Source: Candidatus Roizmanbacteria bacterium CG_4_9_14_0_2_um_filter_39_13
GTDB lineage: Bacteria > Patescibacteriota > Microgenomatia > UBA1406 > GWC2-37-13
Length of the DNA stretch: 23,447 nt
Assembly: GCA_002788865.1 (NCBI GenBank)
Contig: PFSC01000108.1
Span: 1-23,447 of the forward strand
Reading direction: 5' to 3'
This document shows positions 1-5,974 of this stretch, piece after piece. The notes beneath the pieces are model-generated. The model did not search any database and was not told the origin of the DNA. It saw only the letters and a program-made list of their open reading frames with translations. The first letter of the stretch is position 1. Every line of letters starts with the position of its first letter. A program made the translations under genes and the position numbers.

Positions 1-3
1 AAC

Positions 4-38
4 AATAAACAATAAACAATAAACAATAAACAATAAAC
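4..38. repeat. 7-bp tandem repeat (AATAAAC x5)
   Basis: Five perfect head-to-tail copies of AATAAAC begin at the window edge, so the array may continue to the left. It lies just upstream of the adenosyltransferase gene. It is too short, and lacks spacers, to be a CRISPR array. It may be a slippage-prone spacer in the promoter region of the next gene; no function is visible. Confidence 0.9.
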
Positions 39-68
39 AAAGATGAACACTATTCGAATAAACTTGAT

Positions 69-590
69 ATGAGCATCACAACAAAAACAGGAGATGATGG
101 CACAACGGCTCTTTTTGGAGGCAGTCGGGTTGTAAAATATGATCTACAGATTGAAGCATGCGGTTCTGTGGATGAGGCGACTTCATTCATTGGTTTGGCG
201 ATTGAATCTATTTCCGAGAAGAAAATCAAGAGCGAACTTTCCGATATTCAAGTTCATCTATATCTCATAATGGCATATCTTTCTGGTGCAACTTTAGATG
301 AAGCGCGAATAAAAAAACATCTTTTGATACTTGAGAAAAATAGCACACATATGGAAAAAAGTCTTCCAAAATTGATGCGATTTGTACTTCCACAAGGCTC
401 AGAACAAACATCCAGGTTCCATGTTGCACGAGCTATGGTTCGCTCGTCAGAAAGGCGCGTGACACAATTTTTGGGTAGTAGGAAAATAAAAAATGATGGA
501 ACAAAAACCATTCTTAAGTATCTGAATCGTTTGTCTGACTTACTATTTTTATATGCTCGTATTTTTGATACGAATGAGCAAACAATTTGA
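69..590 (+). CDS. PduO-type cob(I)alamin adenosyltransferase
   Basis: This 173-residue protein should transfer the adenosyl group of ATP to cob(I)alamin, giving adenosylcobalamin in the cytoplasm. The PduO-family signature is present: the N-terminal TKTGDDGTT phosphate-binding motif (residues 5-13) followed by FGGSRVVK, then GSVDEATSFIG (32-42). The helical motif R121-x3-R125-x2-E128-R129 matches the usual ATP-binding R..R..ER pattern, and LKYLNRLSDLLF (149-160) is the usual C-terminal helix. It is slightly short for the family. No corrin-ring synthesis genes are visible, so the likely role is salvage of imported corrinoid. A cobalamin riboswitch lies about 0.85 kb downstream, which fits a local B12 theme. 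The ATG at 69 is chosen because the conserved motif follows at once. Confidence 0.93.
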   Translation: MSITTKTGDDGTTALFGGSRVVKYDLQIEACGSVDEATSFIGLAIESISEKKIKSELSDIQVHLYLIMAYLSGATLDEARIKKHLLILEKNSTHMEKSLPKLMRFVLPQGSEQTSRFHVARAMVRSSERRVTQFLGSRKIKNDGTKTILKYLNRLSDLLFLYARIFDTNEQTI

Positions 591-627
591 TAGGTTTTCA
601 TGCTTGAAAATACTCAACAGAATGTAT

Positions 628-1032
628 CTACTTAAGGAGTTTAACAAAAGGAAGGTGAACACCTCTTACGAGCTTTTTATCTGCGGTAATCAAGTCGCAC
701 TCGAGTGACTCGGCCAAAGCAATATAGGTCGCATCATAAAATGAAATATGATATTTTCTTACGAGTCCAACTGTTATTGATATGAGTTCTGCATCGAGCT
801 CGATTTCTATTAAATCCGTTTGACGAATAAGTCCCATCACAGAACCAATATCTGTTTTGGGATTCCGCGAGAGATGATTGTACAACTCATAAAATAATAT
901 GCTTGGAACATTAATTTGAATGTCTTGATTCAATTGTTTTTTCCAAAGAATCTCAGCCTCTTCAAGTTGTTCTTCTCTTTCTTTTTGAAACCATTTTATG
1001 ATGATTGATGCATCAAGAACAACGGTAGTCAT
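628..1032 (-). CDS. VapC-like PIN-domain ribonuclease toxin
   Basis: This 134-residue protein is a PIN-fold endoribonuclease, the usual toxin of VapBC-type modules, acting on RNA in the cytoplasm with Mg2+. The acidic active-site residues are visible: D7 in VVLDAS, E49 in FYELYN, D100 in SFYDATYIALA and D118 in ITADKKL. These match the order and spacing of the family, so it looks intact. It is the second gene of a leftward pair, starting 5 nt after the antitoxin stop codon. The target RNA cannot be told from the sequence. Confidence 0.92.
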   Translation of the reverse strand: MTTVVLDASIIIKWFQKEREEQLEEAEILWKKQLNQDIQINVPSILFYELYNHLSRNPKTDIGSVMGLIRQTDLIEIELDAELISITVGLVRKYHISFYDATYIALAESLECDLITADKKLVRGVHLPFVKLLK

Positions 1033-1037
1033 AGCGA

Positions 1038-1340
1038 TTATCCATCACGATCTAATAAATATTGTGAGCGTTCTTCACGCATCTTACGTATTGCCATTGT
1101 AGAATCTTCTTTACCCCAACCCACATCTGCAAGCTGGTCTCGTATTTTATTCAACTCCTTCATTATTTTTTTTATCTTTTTTTTCTTGTCTATTTCACTT
1201 TCAACAAGAGTAATTTTTGCTTTTACTGTCCCTCTGTCACTAATAAACAACGTGTCGCCTTTATATACACGTGCGAGGATCTGTGCTAAGTTCTGTCGGA
1301 GTTCGGTTTTTTGAACAAGATTATTATGATCGATTAACAT
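1038..1340 (-). CDS. Phd/YefM-like antitoxin
   Basis: This 100-residue protein lies directly upstream of the PIN toxin, the usual antitoxin position. Its N-terminal half (about residues 10-48: TELRQNLAQILARV, then GDTLFISDRGTVKAKI) resembles the Phd/YefM DNA-binding fold, with a helix followed by the strand-turn that usually reads 'I..rG...A.L'. The C-terminal half is charged and helical (lysine-rich 52-65) and would wrap the toxin. It probably represses its own promoter: a sigma70-like promoter with an inverted repeat lies just upstream. The start codon is only 8 nt from the -10 box, so translation may be leaderless. Confidence 0.82.
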   Translation of the reverse strand: MLIDHNNLVQKTELRQNLAQILARVYKGDTLFISDRGTVKAKITLVESEIDKKKKIKKIMKELNKIRDQLADVGWGKEDSTMAIRKMREERSQYLLDRDG

Positions 1341-1348
1341 AGAAGTTA

Positions 1349-1377
1349 ATCGTACAGTTAAATGTACATATTGTCAA
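1349..1377 (-). promoter_or_regulatory. Promoter of the toxin-antitoxin pair
   Basis: Read leftwards there is a perfect -35 box TTGACA (1372-1377), a 17-nt spacer and a -10 box TACGAT (1349-1354). The antitoxin ATG (1338-1340) begins 8 nt beyond the -10, about where transcription would start, so the mRNA is probably leaderless or nearly so. Confidence 0.72.
1352..1367. promoter_or_regulatory. Candidate operator (inverted repeat) of the toxin-antitoxin pair
   Basis: GTACA - 6 nt - TGTAC is a perfect 5-bp inverted repeat. It overlaps the -10 box and the spacer of the leftward promoter. Phd-type antitoxins commonly repress their operon by binding such short palindromes. The binding itself is inferred from position only. 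Confidence 0.45.
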
Positions 1378-1384
1378 GTTGAGA

Positions 1385-1412
1385 TTGATTTATTTCAACG
1401 AAAAAGTATAAT
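1385..1412 (+). promoter_or_regulatory. Promoter driving the cobalamin riboswitch
   Basis: TTGATT (1385-1390), a 16-nt spacer and a perfect TATAAT (1407-1412). Transcription would start near 1419, about 17 nt before the first riboswitch stem, which is where a riboswitch promoter should lie. Confidence 0.68.
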
Positions 1413-1435
1413 GACCTCACATTAGTTATTTATTC

Positions 1436-1568
1436 GTTTGGTGAATGCCACTTTCTGCATTAAAACAGAACGGAAGGAGTTCAAATAAATGGGAATGCTG
1501 TGTAATTCAGCAACTGTGCCGCAGCGGTGAGTCAGCCATTTGCTGATAAGTCCGAAGACCGACCAAAC
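1436..1568 (+). ncRNA. Cobalamin riboswitch (aptamer)
   Basis: The region carries the ordered conserved blocks of the B12 aptamer. GGGAAT (1491-1496) is followed by a small hairpin GCTG/CAGC whose loop is TGTAATT. Next comes GCCGCAGCGGTGAGTCAG (1518-1535), and then AAGTCCGAAGACC (1548-1560), nearly identical to the AAGCCCGAAGACC block of the E. coli btuB leader. The closing stem P1 is formed by GTTTGGT (1436-1442) and ACCAAAC (1562-1568), a perfect 7-bp match. Known members bind adenosyl- or other cobalamins and usually switch the downstream gene off. It lies on the coding strand of the following gene and has its own promoter. Confidence 0.93.
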
Positions 1569-1575
1569 TATTGAT

Positions 1576-1595
1576 CTGTTTGATGTATCAAACAG
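1576..1595 (+). promoter_or_regulatory. Expression-platform hairpin of the cobalamin riboswitch
   Basis: CTGTTTGAT and ATCAAACAG form a perfect inverted repeat right after the P1 stem, closing on a loop around TGTA. It sits where the kissing-loop hairpin of cobalamin riboswitches is normally found. It ends 11 nt before the Shine-Dalgarno-like AGGGA (1607-1611). A short CCC (1600-1602) / GGG (1608-1610) pairing could mask that site. Control is therefore more likely at translation initiation than by termination, as there is no U-run. Confidence 0.6.
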
Positions 1596-1618
1596 TGACC
1601 CCGAGCAGGGACCTTGTT

Positions 1619-2989
1619 ATGTCTGTTGATTCACCCCAAGCATTATATTATTCAGGATTCGCCCTTCATCAATCAGACTCACTCGTCTCACCTGTCGATT
1701 ACGATGCATCGGTTCCCGAATGGGAACGAAAAATAAATTCTGATGAAATCCGAGAACAGTCAATATTTGAATCATATAGCCCAAAAAATGATGCGGAAAG
1801 ACTTTTAAAGTTGCAGGAGCTATCTCCTGAAGGTCGCGCACATTATATAGTTGAAAATGTTCTTTCTTACCTTGAGGAGTCTGCCGGAGAAATAAAGGCA
1901 AAAGTACTTCCTGGAATCATAAAACGCGACGGCAGTATCCACATGATGGAAACAGATGTCTCGGATATGGCGCAAAGATCTGTTCAGCTGAAAGGGAGAG
2001 ATTCTCGCGAAGGAGATGAACTTTTCGGCCTTGAAACAATAAGCCGCGCGATACTTCAGGGAGCAAGCAGAGCGATATGGCTATCTCCACCTAAGGCAGA
2101 TTACAGTTTCGCTTATACATTTATCGCCGATGAGTATGATGAGGCTTTGGGAGGATTTCCATTTAGAGAGTACTTTCCTCGCTATCAAGAAGCTGCTGAA
2201 AATATTGAAATCAGTCGCGGCCTTTATACGTCTTTTGCGAATACTTTTTCATCAAATAATGTGGCATCGGCAGAATCATTTGAAAGTGCACGTGATTTTT
2301 TAAGAAACCCAATTGTGTATAGGAGTGAGAGCGATAAGGACTTGTCGTTGATATATCAATCACTTGGGATCACAGATCAAGATATTGAAAAATCAGAACA
2401 ATTCAGAGAGCTCCTCCTACCAATGATCGAACCATGGCTCCACAAATATATTCAGCTTGTTGAAACGATGTCCAAACTTGACCCAAATTACGATGGAAAT
2501 CGTATGCAAGAGCTTGATGCTGAGGGAAGAATTCTTTTTGGTGCAATGTTTAATACCGCAAGAATTGTCAATCGCCAATATTATGAAAAAGACAACGCTA
2601 ATGAGCTTCTCCATGATCAAGCTCAACTCTCAATGTTTGAGCACAAGGTAAAAGATGAGAAGGTGCTTTTCATGCTTGCAAAAAACATGGCAGATTACCA
2701 ACCACTGACAGTGATGGGTTCTTCTTGTCCAGTTGCACAATCTTCAGGTGATGTATTTTCTAGTGCTATTGCCAATGGATTTTCAGTAGCGGATGCGATG
2801 AGTATTGTTGGGGCAGAAGGTATACAAAATTGTGGGCAGAGTGGTTGCACTATTCATACTCCGCATTTTCATTGTCCGCCAAAAAAAAAAGGTGGTTGTG
2901 GTAGGGATATCCCATCGGGCAAGGGTTACAGAAAATGTCCGCATTGTGGTTTAGACAAAGATGACTATAAGGGAGAAAAATGCGATTAG
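1619..2989 (+). CDS. Unrecognised riboswitch-controlled protein with Cys-rich tail
   Basis: I do not recognise this 456-residue protein. It has no signal peptide or membrane segment and is mostly helical and acidic. The last 90 residues change character. Cysteines lie at 370, 405, 410, 419, 427, 440, 443 and 455, with a His cluster (HTPHFHC, 413-419). C427, C440-x2-C443 (KCPHCG) and C455 look like a zinc ribbon or a redox/metal site. The ATG at 1619 is chosen because AGGGA lies 7 nt upstream and because earlier in-frame starts (TTG 1571, ATG 1583) fall at or inside the riboswitch hairpin. The leader is a cobalamin riboswitch, so the product is expected to be needed when B12 is scarce, or to serve its uptake or use. 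It is not a recognisable ribonucleotide reductase, methionine synthase or transporter. Confidence 0.8.
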   Translation: MSVDSPQALYYSGFALHQSDSLVSPVDYDASVPEWERKINSDEIREQSIFESYSPKNDAERLLKLQELSPEGRAHYIVENVLSYLEESAGEIKAKVLPGIIKRDGSIHMMETDVSDMAQRSVQLKGRDSREGDELFGLETISRAILQGASRAIWLSPPKADYSFAYTFIADEYDEALGGFPFREYFPRYQEAAENIEISRGLYTSFANTFSSNNVASAESFESARDFLRNPIVYRSESDKDLSLIYQSLGITDQDIEKSEQFRELLLPMIEPWLHKYIQLVETMSKLDPNYDGNRMQELDAEGRILFGAMFNTARIVNRQYYEKDNANELLHDQAQLSMFEHKVKDEKVLFMLAKNMADYQPLTVMGSSCPVAQSSGDVFSSAIANGFSVADAMSIVGAEGIQNCGQSGCTIHTPHFHCPPKKKGGCGRDIPSGKGYRKCPHCGLDKDDYKGEKCD

Positions 2990-3019
2990 TCCATTGAGAA
3001 ATCATGTACACTTAATTCT

Positions 3020-3511
3020 ATGAATGATGATCAAACACAGAAAAAACAGCTCCTCAGCACTGTCGCTTCTCAGCAGAGTGCGAAACCGAACAATCACACT
3101 CCCGTCGATCATTTGATCAAACAAAACACGCAATCAGTCACGATTTCAAAAGAGGGAGAACCAATTGAGATCGCCATTGAAAAAAAAGAACCTCAAGAAA
3201 TAGAGTTTATTGATACCGAGCCAGAAATCGAAGACAAAGAAGTACAAAAGTTCGTGGAAGTCGTCCATGATGACTTTGAGATTCATCCAGACCTAAAAAA
3301 AGCTGGTCTGCAGTCGGTAGACCATGCGTCGCTTGATTCAAAACACAAAGTACAACTCCCTATTTCAGATGAGAAAGTCATAGAAGGGTTGCATAAACCA
3401 GTCACTTCATCCTTTCGTTGGCTTGCTGAGGTAGCAATGTTTATGCTCAAACAAGCTCATCTCACTCTCAAGCAAGTCCATGGAAAGGTGATACGCGTGC
3501 TCCAGAGATAG
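3020..3511 (+). CDS. Small acidic protein of unknown function
   Basis: This is a 163-residue protein that I do not recognise. The first 80 residues are polar and very acidic (EPIEIAIEKKEPQEIEFI and similar), probably disordered. The centre (about 82-125) has a proline-bearing segment IHPDLKKAGLQSVDHASLD. The last 35 residues form a basic amphipathic helix (WLAEVAMFMLKQAHLTLKQV). No membrane segment is clear. It starts 30 nt after the Cys-rich protein, with no promoter or terminator between them, so it is probably co-transcribed and under the same cobalamin riboswitch. Confidence 0.7.
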   Translation: MNDDQTQKKQLLSTVASQQSAKPNNHTPVDHLIKQNTQSVTISKEGEPIEIAIEKKEPQEIEFIDTEPEIEDKEVQKFVEVVHDDFEIHPDLKKAGLQSVDHASLDSKHKVQLPISDEKVIEGLHKPVTSSFRWLAEVAMFMLKQAHLTLKQVHGKVIRVLQR

Positions 3512-3546
3512 TGGATCCTTCATGTGAGCTTATGTCGCACTCAGGA

Positions 3547-3590
3547 TGACCAACGCATTTTTTAGATGAATTTATTTTATACGTTGGTCA
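3547..3590. terminator. Inverted repeat at a convergent gene junction
   Basis: TGACCAACG (3547-3555) and CGTTGGTCA (3582-3590) are perfect 9-bp arms separated by 26 nt of AT-rich sequence. The right arm lies inside the last codons of the thioredoxin gene. It sits between two converging genes and could serve as a weak two-way terminator. The long loop makes this uncertain. Confidence 0.35.
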
Positions 3591-3900
3591 CTTTCTTTAT
3601 TTCTTCCTCAAAACTTTCCTTGCTATGTGCACCTACAAACTGATTTTTCACCTCACCGGCCTCAAATACCATAAATGTAGGTATTGAAAAAACCGAGTAT
3701 TTTCCGGCCAAATCTTGATTTTCATCGACATTTACTTTGACAAACTTCACATCCTTCAAATCTTTCGCAAGCTCGTCAATAATAGGAGTAGTTGCTTTAC
3801 AAGGCCCACACCAGTCGGCATAAAAATCAACAAAAACCACACCTTTTTCATCAAGAACATCTTTTTGAAATGTATCTTGAGAAGATGATATTACCGCCAT
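3577..3900 (-). CDS. trxA: Thioredoxin
   Basis: This 107-residue cytosolic dithiol-disulfide oxidoreductase has the standard thioredoxin layout. VVFVDFYADWCGPCK gives the redox pair C31/C34, VKFVKVNVDEN follows, and the cis-proline is P74 in FSIPTFMVF. Length and motifs match classical thioredoxin. The start at 3900 (MAVISSSQDTF) gives the family length. A longer reading to 4002 would add 34 hydrophobic residues with no homologous role and would run through the probable promoter. No Shine-Dalgarno site is visible. An extended -10 (TGTTACAAT) lies 15 nt upstream of the start. Confidence 0.93.
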   Translation of the reverse strand: MAVISSSQDTFQKDVLDEKGVVFVDFYADWCGPCKATTPIIDELAKDLKDVKFVKVNVDENQDLAGKYSVFSIPTFMVFEAGEVKNQFVGAHSKESFEEEIKKVTNV

Positions 3901-3915
3901 AAAATAAATTGAAAA

Positions 3916-3924
3916 ATTGTAACA
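3916..3924 (-). promoter_or_regulatory. Extended -10 promoter of the thioredoxin gene
   Basis: Read leftwards, TGTTACAAT matches an extended -10 (TG-n-TACAAT). It lies 15 nt before the thioredoxin ATG, predicting a leader of only about 8-9 nt. No good -35 box is seen. Confidence 0.5.
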
Positions 3925-4116
3925 AGAGTCACTCATTGTACCTCTGATATTTGCTGAGTTCAACTCCAAAAAAAATGACAATAAAGATTTGAATATACAC
4001 AAAAAAGAAAAAAAACATGTGTCACAAAATAGTAATAAGTTCTATTAAGATGTATTTGTATACCTACTTTGGTATTAAATACTTATCGTGTACGCATATA
4101 TAGGGCAATATTGAAG

Positions 4117-4145
4117 TTGTTATTTGAATATTCATATGCTATATT
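4117..4145 (+). promoter_or_regulatory. Promoter of the Xer-like gene
   Basis: TTGTTA (4117-4122), a 17-nt spacer and TATATT (4140-4145), which is preceded by TG-n (extended -10). The predicted start near 4152 leaves a leader of only a few nucleotides before the ATG at 4156. Confidence 0.6.
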
Positions 4146-4155
4146 ATAGGCTCAT

Positions 4156-5019
4156 ATGGACGAATACTTTCTCCCGAAGCTTTTAGAGCGATTTGTCGCT
4201 TTCCTAAAGGATCAAGGAAAATCAAAATTTACAGTGGTGGCTTATAAGAAAGATATCGAGCAATTTATCGGATACCTCGCAGGACGTGAAAAAACCGATA
4301 TTCGTGACGTACGAAAAGACGATATCGAAGGCTTTATCCAAAATCTTCTTGAAAAAAAGTACACAAAAAAATCAGCTTCTCGAAAACTGAACTCAATTCG
4401 TACATTTTTCCGTTTTTTGAAGCACGAAGATGTCATCACGGCAAATCCTGCTTTTGATATTTCTCATCCCAAATATACCCAAACCCCACCACGAATCTTA
4501 ACCAAAATGGAATACAGAGCACTTCGTGATGTCGCAAAAGAAGAGCCTCGCACATATGCTCTTGTCGAAACACTCCTTCAAACAGGAATAAAAATAGGCG
4601 AACTTGCAATGCTTGAGCTTGACGATGTGAATAAGGATAAGCTCCATATACGAAAATACGGCAAGAACATCGAGCGAGATGTACCTCTAAATAATGCCGC
4701 AAAACTTGCAATCGAGGAGTATTCGAAGCTTCGAGGAGAAAATGGAGGAACAAACTTCATTTTTATCACACGAACAGGAAATCAACTTTTGATTCGAAAT
4801 ATTAGACAGATCATTGATAGATGTTTTCAAGAAGTGGGAATAGAAAATGCAACGGTAAATGATCTTCGAAATACCTTTATTGCACATCAGTTGCGAAATG
4901 GGGCTACTCTCGAATATATCTCAAGTATAGTCGGTCATAGACGTATATCTTCTACTGAACGCTTCCTCAACCTCGTCAAACAAGAGGCTGACAGAAAAGA
5001 AAAGCTCGGAGAGCTCTAA
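4156..5019 (+). CDS. Xer-like tyrosine recombinase, probably catalytically inactive
   Basis: This 287-residue protein has the two-domain Xer fold: an N-terminal SAM-like core-binding domain (about 5-90) and a C-terminal catalytic domain (about 112-280). Length matches XerC/XerD. The active site is degraded. In box I the invariant Arg of 'TGLR.SEL' is Lys146 (TGIKIGEL). In box II 'H.LR' reads NDLR, so the His is Asn235 while R238 is kept. Box III keeps G260-H261, but the nucleophilic Tyr is Phe270 (SSTERF; codon TTC at 4963-4965). It should still fold and bind DNA but should not cleave it by the normal route. It may be an architectural or regulatory paralogue. The reading frame is intact, so this is not simple decay. 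Confidence 0.85.
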   Translation: MDEYFLPKLLERFVAFLKDQGKSKFTVVAYKKDIEQFIGYLAGREKTDIRDVRKDDIEGFIQNLLEKKYTKKSASRKLNSIRTFFRFLKHEDVITANPAFDISHPKYTQTPPRILTKMEYRALRDVAKEEPRTYALVETLLQTGIKIGELAMLELDDVNKDKLHIRKYGKNIERDVPLNNAAKLAIEEYSKLRGENGGTNFIFITRTGNQLLIRNIRQIIDRCFQEVGIENATVNDLRNTFIAHQLRNGATLEYISSIVGHRRISSTERFLNLVKQEADRKEKLGEL

Positions 5020-5067
5020 CAAAAAGATATCAGTTATCAATTGACTATACTAAATAGTAAATAGATT

Positions 5068-5364
5068 ATGACTCATGAACAACTGCCGTGTGCCTCAGCT
5101 ATAGTGGAGGAATATTTTGATTCAAGAGTCTGTAAAGATGTTGATGCTGCTATTGATTTTCGTCACCAGCTACAGTTTTTAGCCTTGAATTATAGAGGGG
5201 CGTTTGAACGTGGTGAACAGCCCGTTGATATAGGGGAACTTTTGTGTCTTGAAAGAACGATTGAATGGGTTCCTTCGCTACATGAGAACTTTTTTACTAG
5301 GGAGCAAGAGATTGACGAAGGTTTCGTTACTGGACAACAGGAGTACCTTGATAGTCAAATGTAA
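5068..5364 (+). CDS. Small acidic hypothetical protein
   Basis: This is a 98-residue acidic protein without recognised domain, membrane segment or signal. It appears all-helical (DAAIDFRHQLQFLALNYRGAF, 25-45) with three cysteines (8, 22, 60). It lies 48 nt after the Xer-like gene on the same strand and may share its transcript. A palindromic repeat starts 30 nt after its stop codon. Reality as a gene is supported only by its open frame and placement. Confidence 0.5.
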   Translation: MTHEQLPCASAIVEEYFDSRVCKDVDAAIDFRHQLQFLALNYRGAFERGEQPVDIGELLCLERTIEWVPSLHENFFTREQEIDEGFVTGQQEYLDSQM

Positions 5365-5394
5365 TAAATAACTCACATTATGCACCTTCCCTTT

Positions 5395-5480
5395 GTCATT
5401 CCCATGAAAATGAGAATCCAGGCTGGATCCCCGATCAAGTCGGGGATGACACGAGATACCTCGATGCTCTGTATCGAGGG
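5395..5480 (+). repeat. Dispersed palindromic repeat, copy C
   Basis: The core (5395-5450) begins GTCATTCCC and ends CGGGGATGAC, near-perfect inverted ends. Inside are the stem ATTCCCAT/ATGAGAAT and the shared block CTGGATCCCCGATC. It is followed by hairpin CCTCGATGC (5459-5467) - TCT - GTATCGAGG (5471-5479). It starts 30 nt after the stop codon of the preceding gene. The family resembles the ATTCCC-GGGAAT repeats (dRS3-like) known in several bacteria. Confidence 0.85.
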
Positions 5481-5488
5481 TATCATTC

Positions 5489-5497
5489 TGCTACAAT
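5489..5497 (+). promoter_or_regulatory. Extended -10 promoter of RNase HI gene
   Basis: TGCTACAAT (TG-n-TACAAT) lies just after repeat copy C and only 6 nt before the ATG at 5504. Transcription would start at or next to the start codon, so the message should be leaderless. No -35 box is evident. Confidence 0.55.
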
Positions 5498-5503
5498 ATC
5501 TTC

Positions 5504-5917
5504 ATGAATCTCACTATATATACCGACGGAGGATCTTTAAATAATCCTGGTCAGGCAGCATACGGATTTCTCATATACGATGGGAAAAAACAAGTTTACA
5601 CTCAAAATGAACGCATTGGGATTGCCTCAAACAACGTGGCAGAATATACAGCGCTTATTCGTGCTCTTGAGTTTGTACGCGATACTATTCAGAAGTCAAA
5701 GGTTTCCGCAAAGGGCTTGTTGATTATATCAGACTCTCTTCTCATGGTAAATCAGGTGAATGGTCTTTATAAAGTAAAAAACGTAGACATAAAACCACTC
5801 CACTCAAAAATCAAAATGCTTGAAATGGAGCTTGGGCTTCCCATATCATACAAACATGTACTTCGAGATAAAAATACTGAGGCAGATGCCCTAGTAAAAG
5901 AGGCTTTAGGAAAATAA
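5504..5917 (+). CDS. rnhA: RNase HI-family ribonuclease
   Basis: This 137-residue enzyme should cleave the RNA strand of RNA-DNA hybrids with Mg2+. The four acidic active-site residues fit the family: D8 in IYTDGGSLNNPG, E47 in NNVAEYTALIRAL, D77 in IISDSLLMVNQ and D128 in NTEADALVKEAL. It lacks the basic protrusion of E. coli RNase HI and is closer to the short bacterial/archaeal 'RVT_3-like' branch. It is preceded by a leaderless-type extended -10. The gene symbol is by family and not by proven orthology. Confidence 0.9.
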   Translation: MNLTIYTDGGSLNNPGQAAYGFLIYDGKKQVYTQNERIGIASNNVAEYTALIRALEFVRDTIQKSKVSAKGLLIISDSLLMVNQVNGLYKVKNVDIKPLHSKIKMLEMELGLPISYKHVLRDKNTEADALVKEALGK

Positions 5918-5962
5918 TAATATCATCAAAGAATCTCCCTTTATACTTGCTGTTTTCTTCTT

Positions 5963-5968
5963 TATACT
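5963..5968 (+). promoter_or_regulatory. -10 element before the PrgI gene
   Basis: TATACT lies 6 nt upstream of the ATG at 5975, the same spacing as for the RNase HI and 13233 genes. No convincing -35 box is seen. It would start the PrgI-VirB4-PBP2 transcript without a leader. Confidence 0.4.
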
Positions 5969-5974
5969 GATTGT

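Noticed and set aside
4..38. CRISPR array
   Set aside because: Direct 7-bp repeats with no spacers.
254..601. Minus-strand gene under the adenosyltransferase
   Set aside because: It lies opposite a well-supported gene and has no recognisable protein pattern.
1571..1618. Longer N-terminus for the riboswitch-controlled protein (TTG 1571 or ATG 1583)
   Set aside because: These codons lie at or inside the hairpin of the riboswitch; ATG 1619 has AGGGA at a good distance.
3901..4002. N-terminal extension (possible membrane anchor) on thioredoxin
   Set aside because: The extension is of odd composition and crosses an extended -10 promoter; the shorter form has the exact family length.
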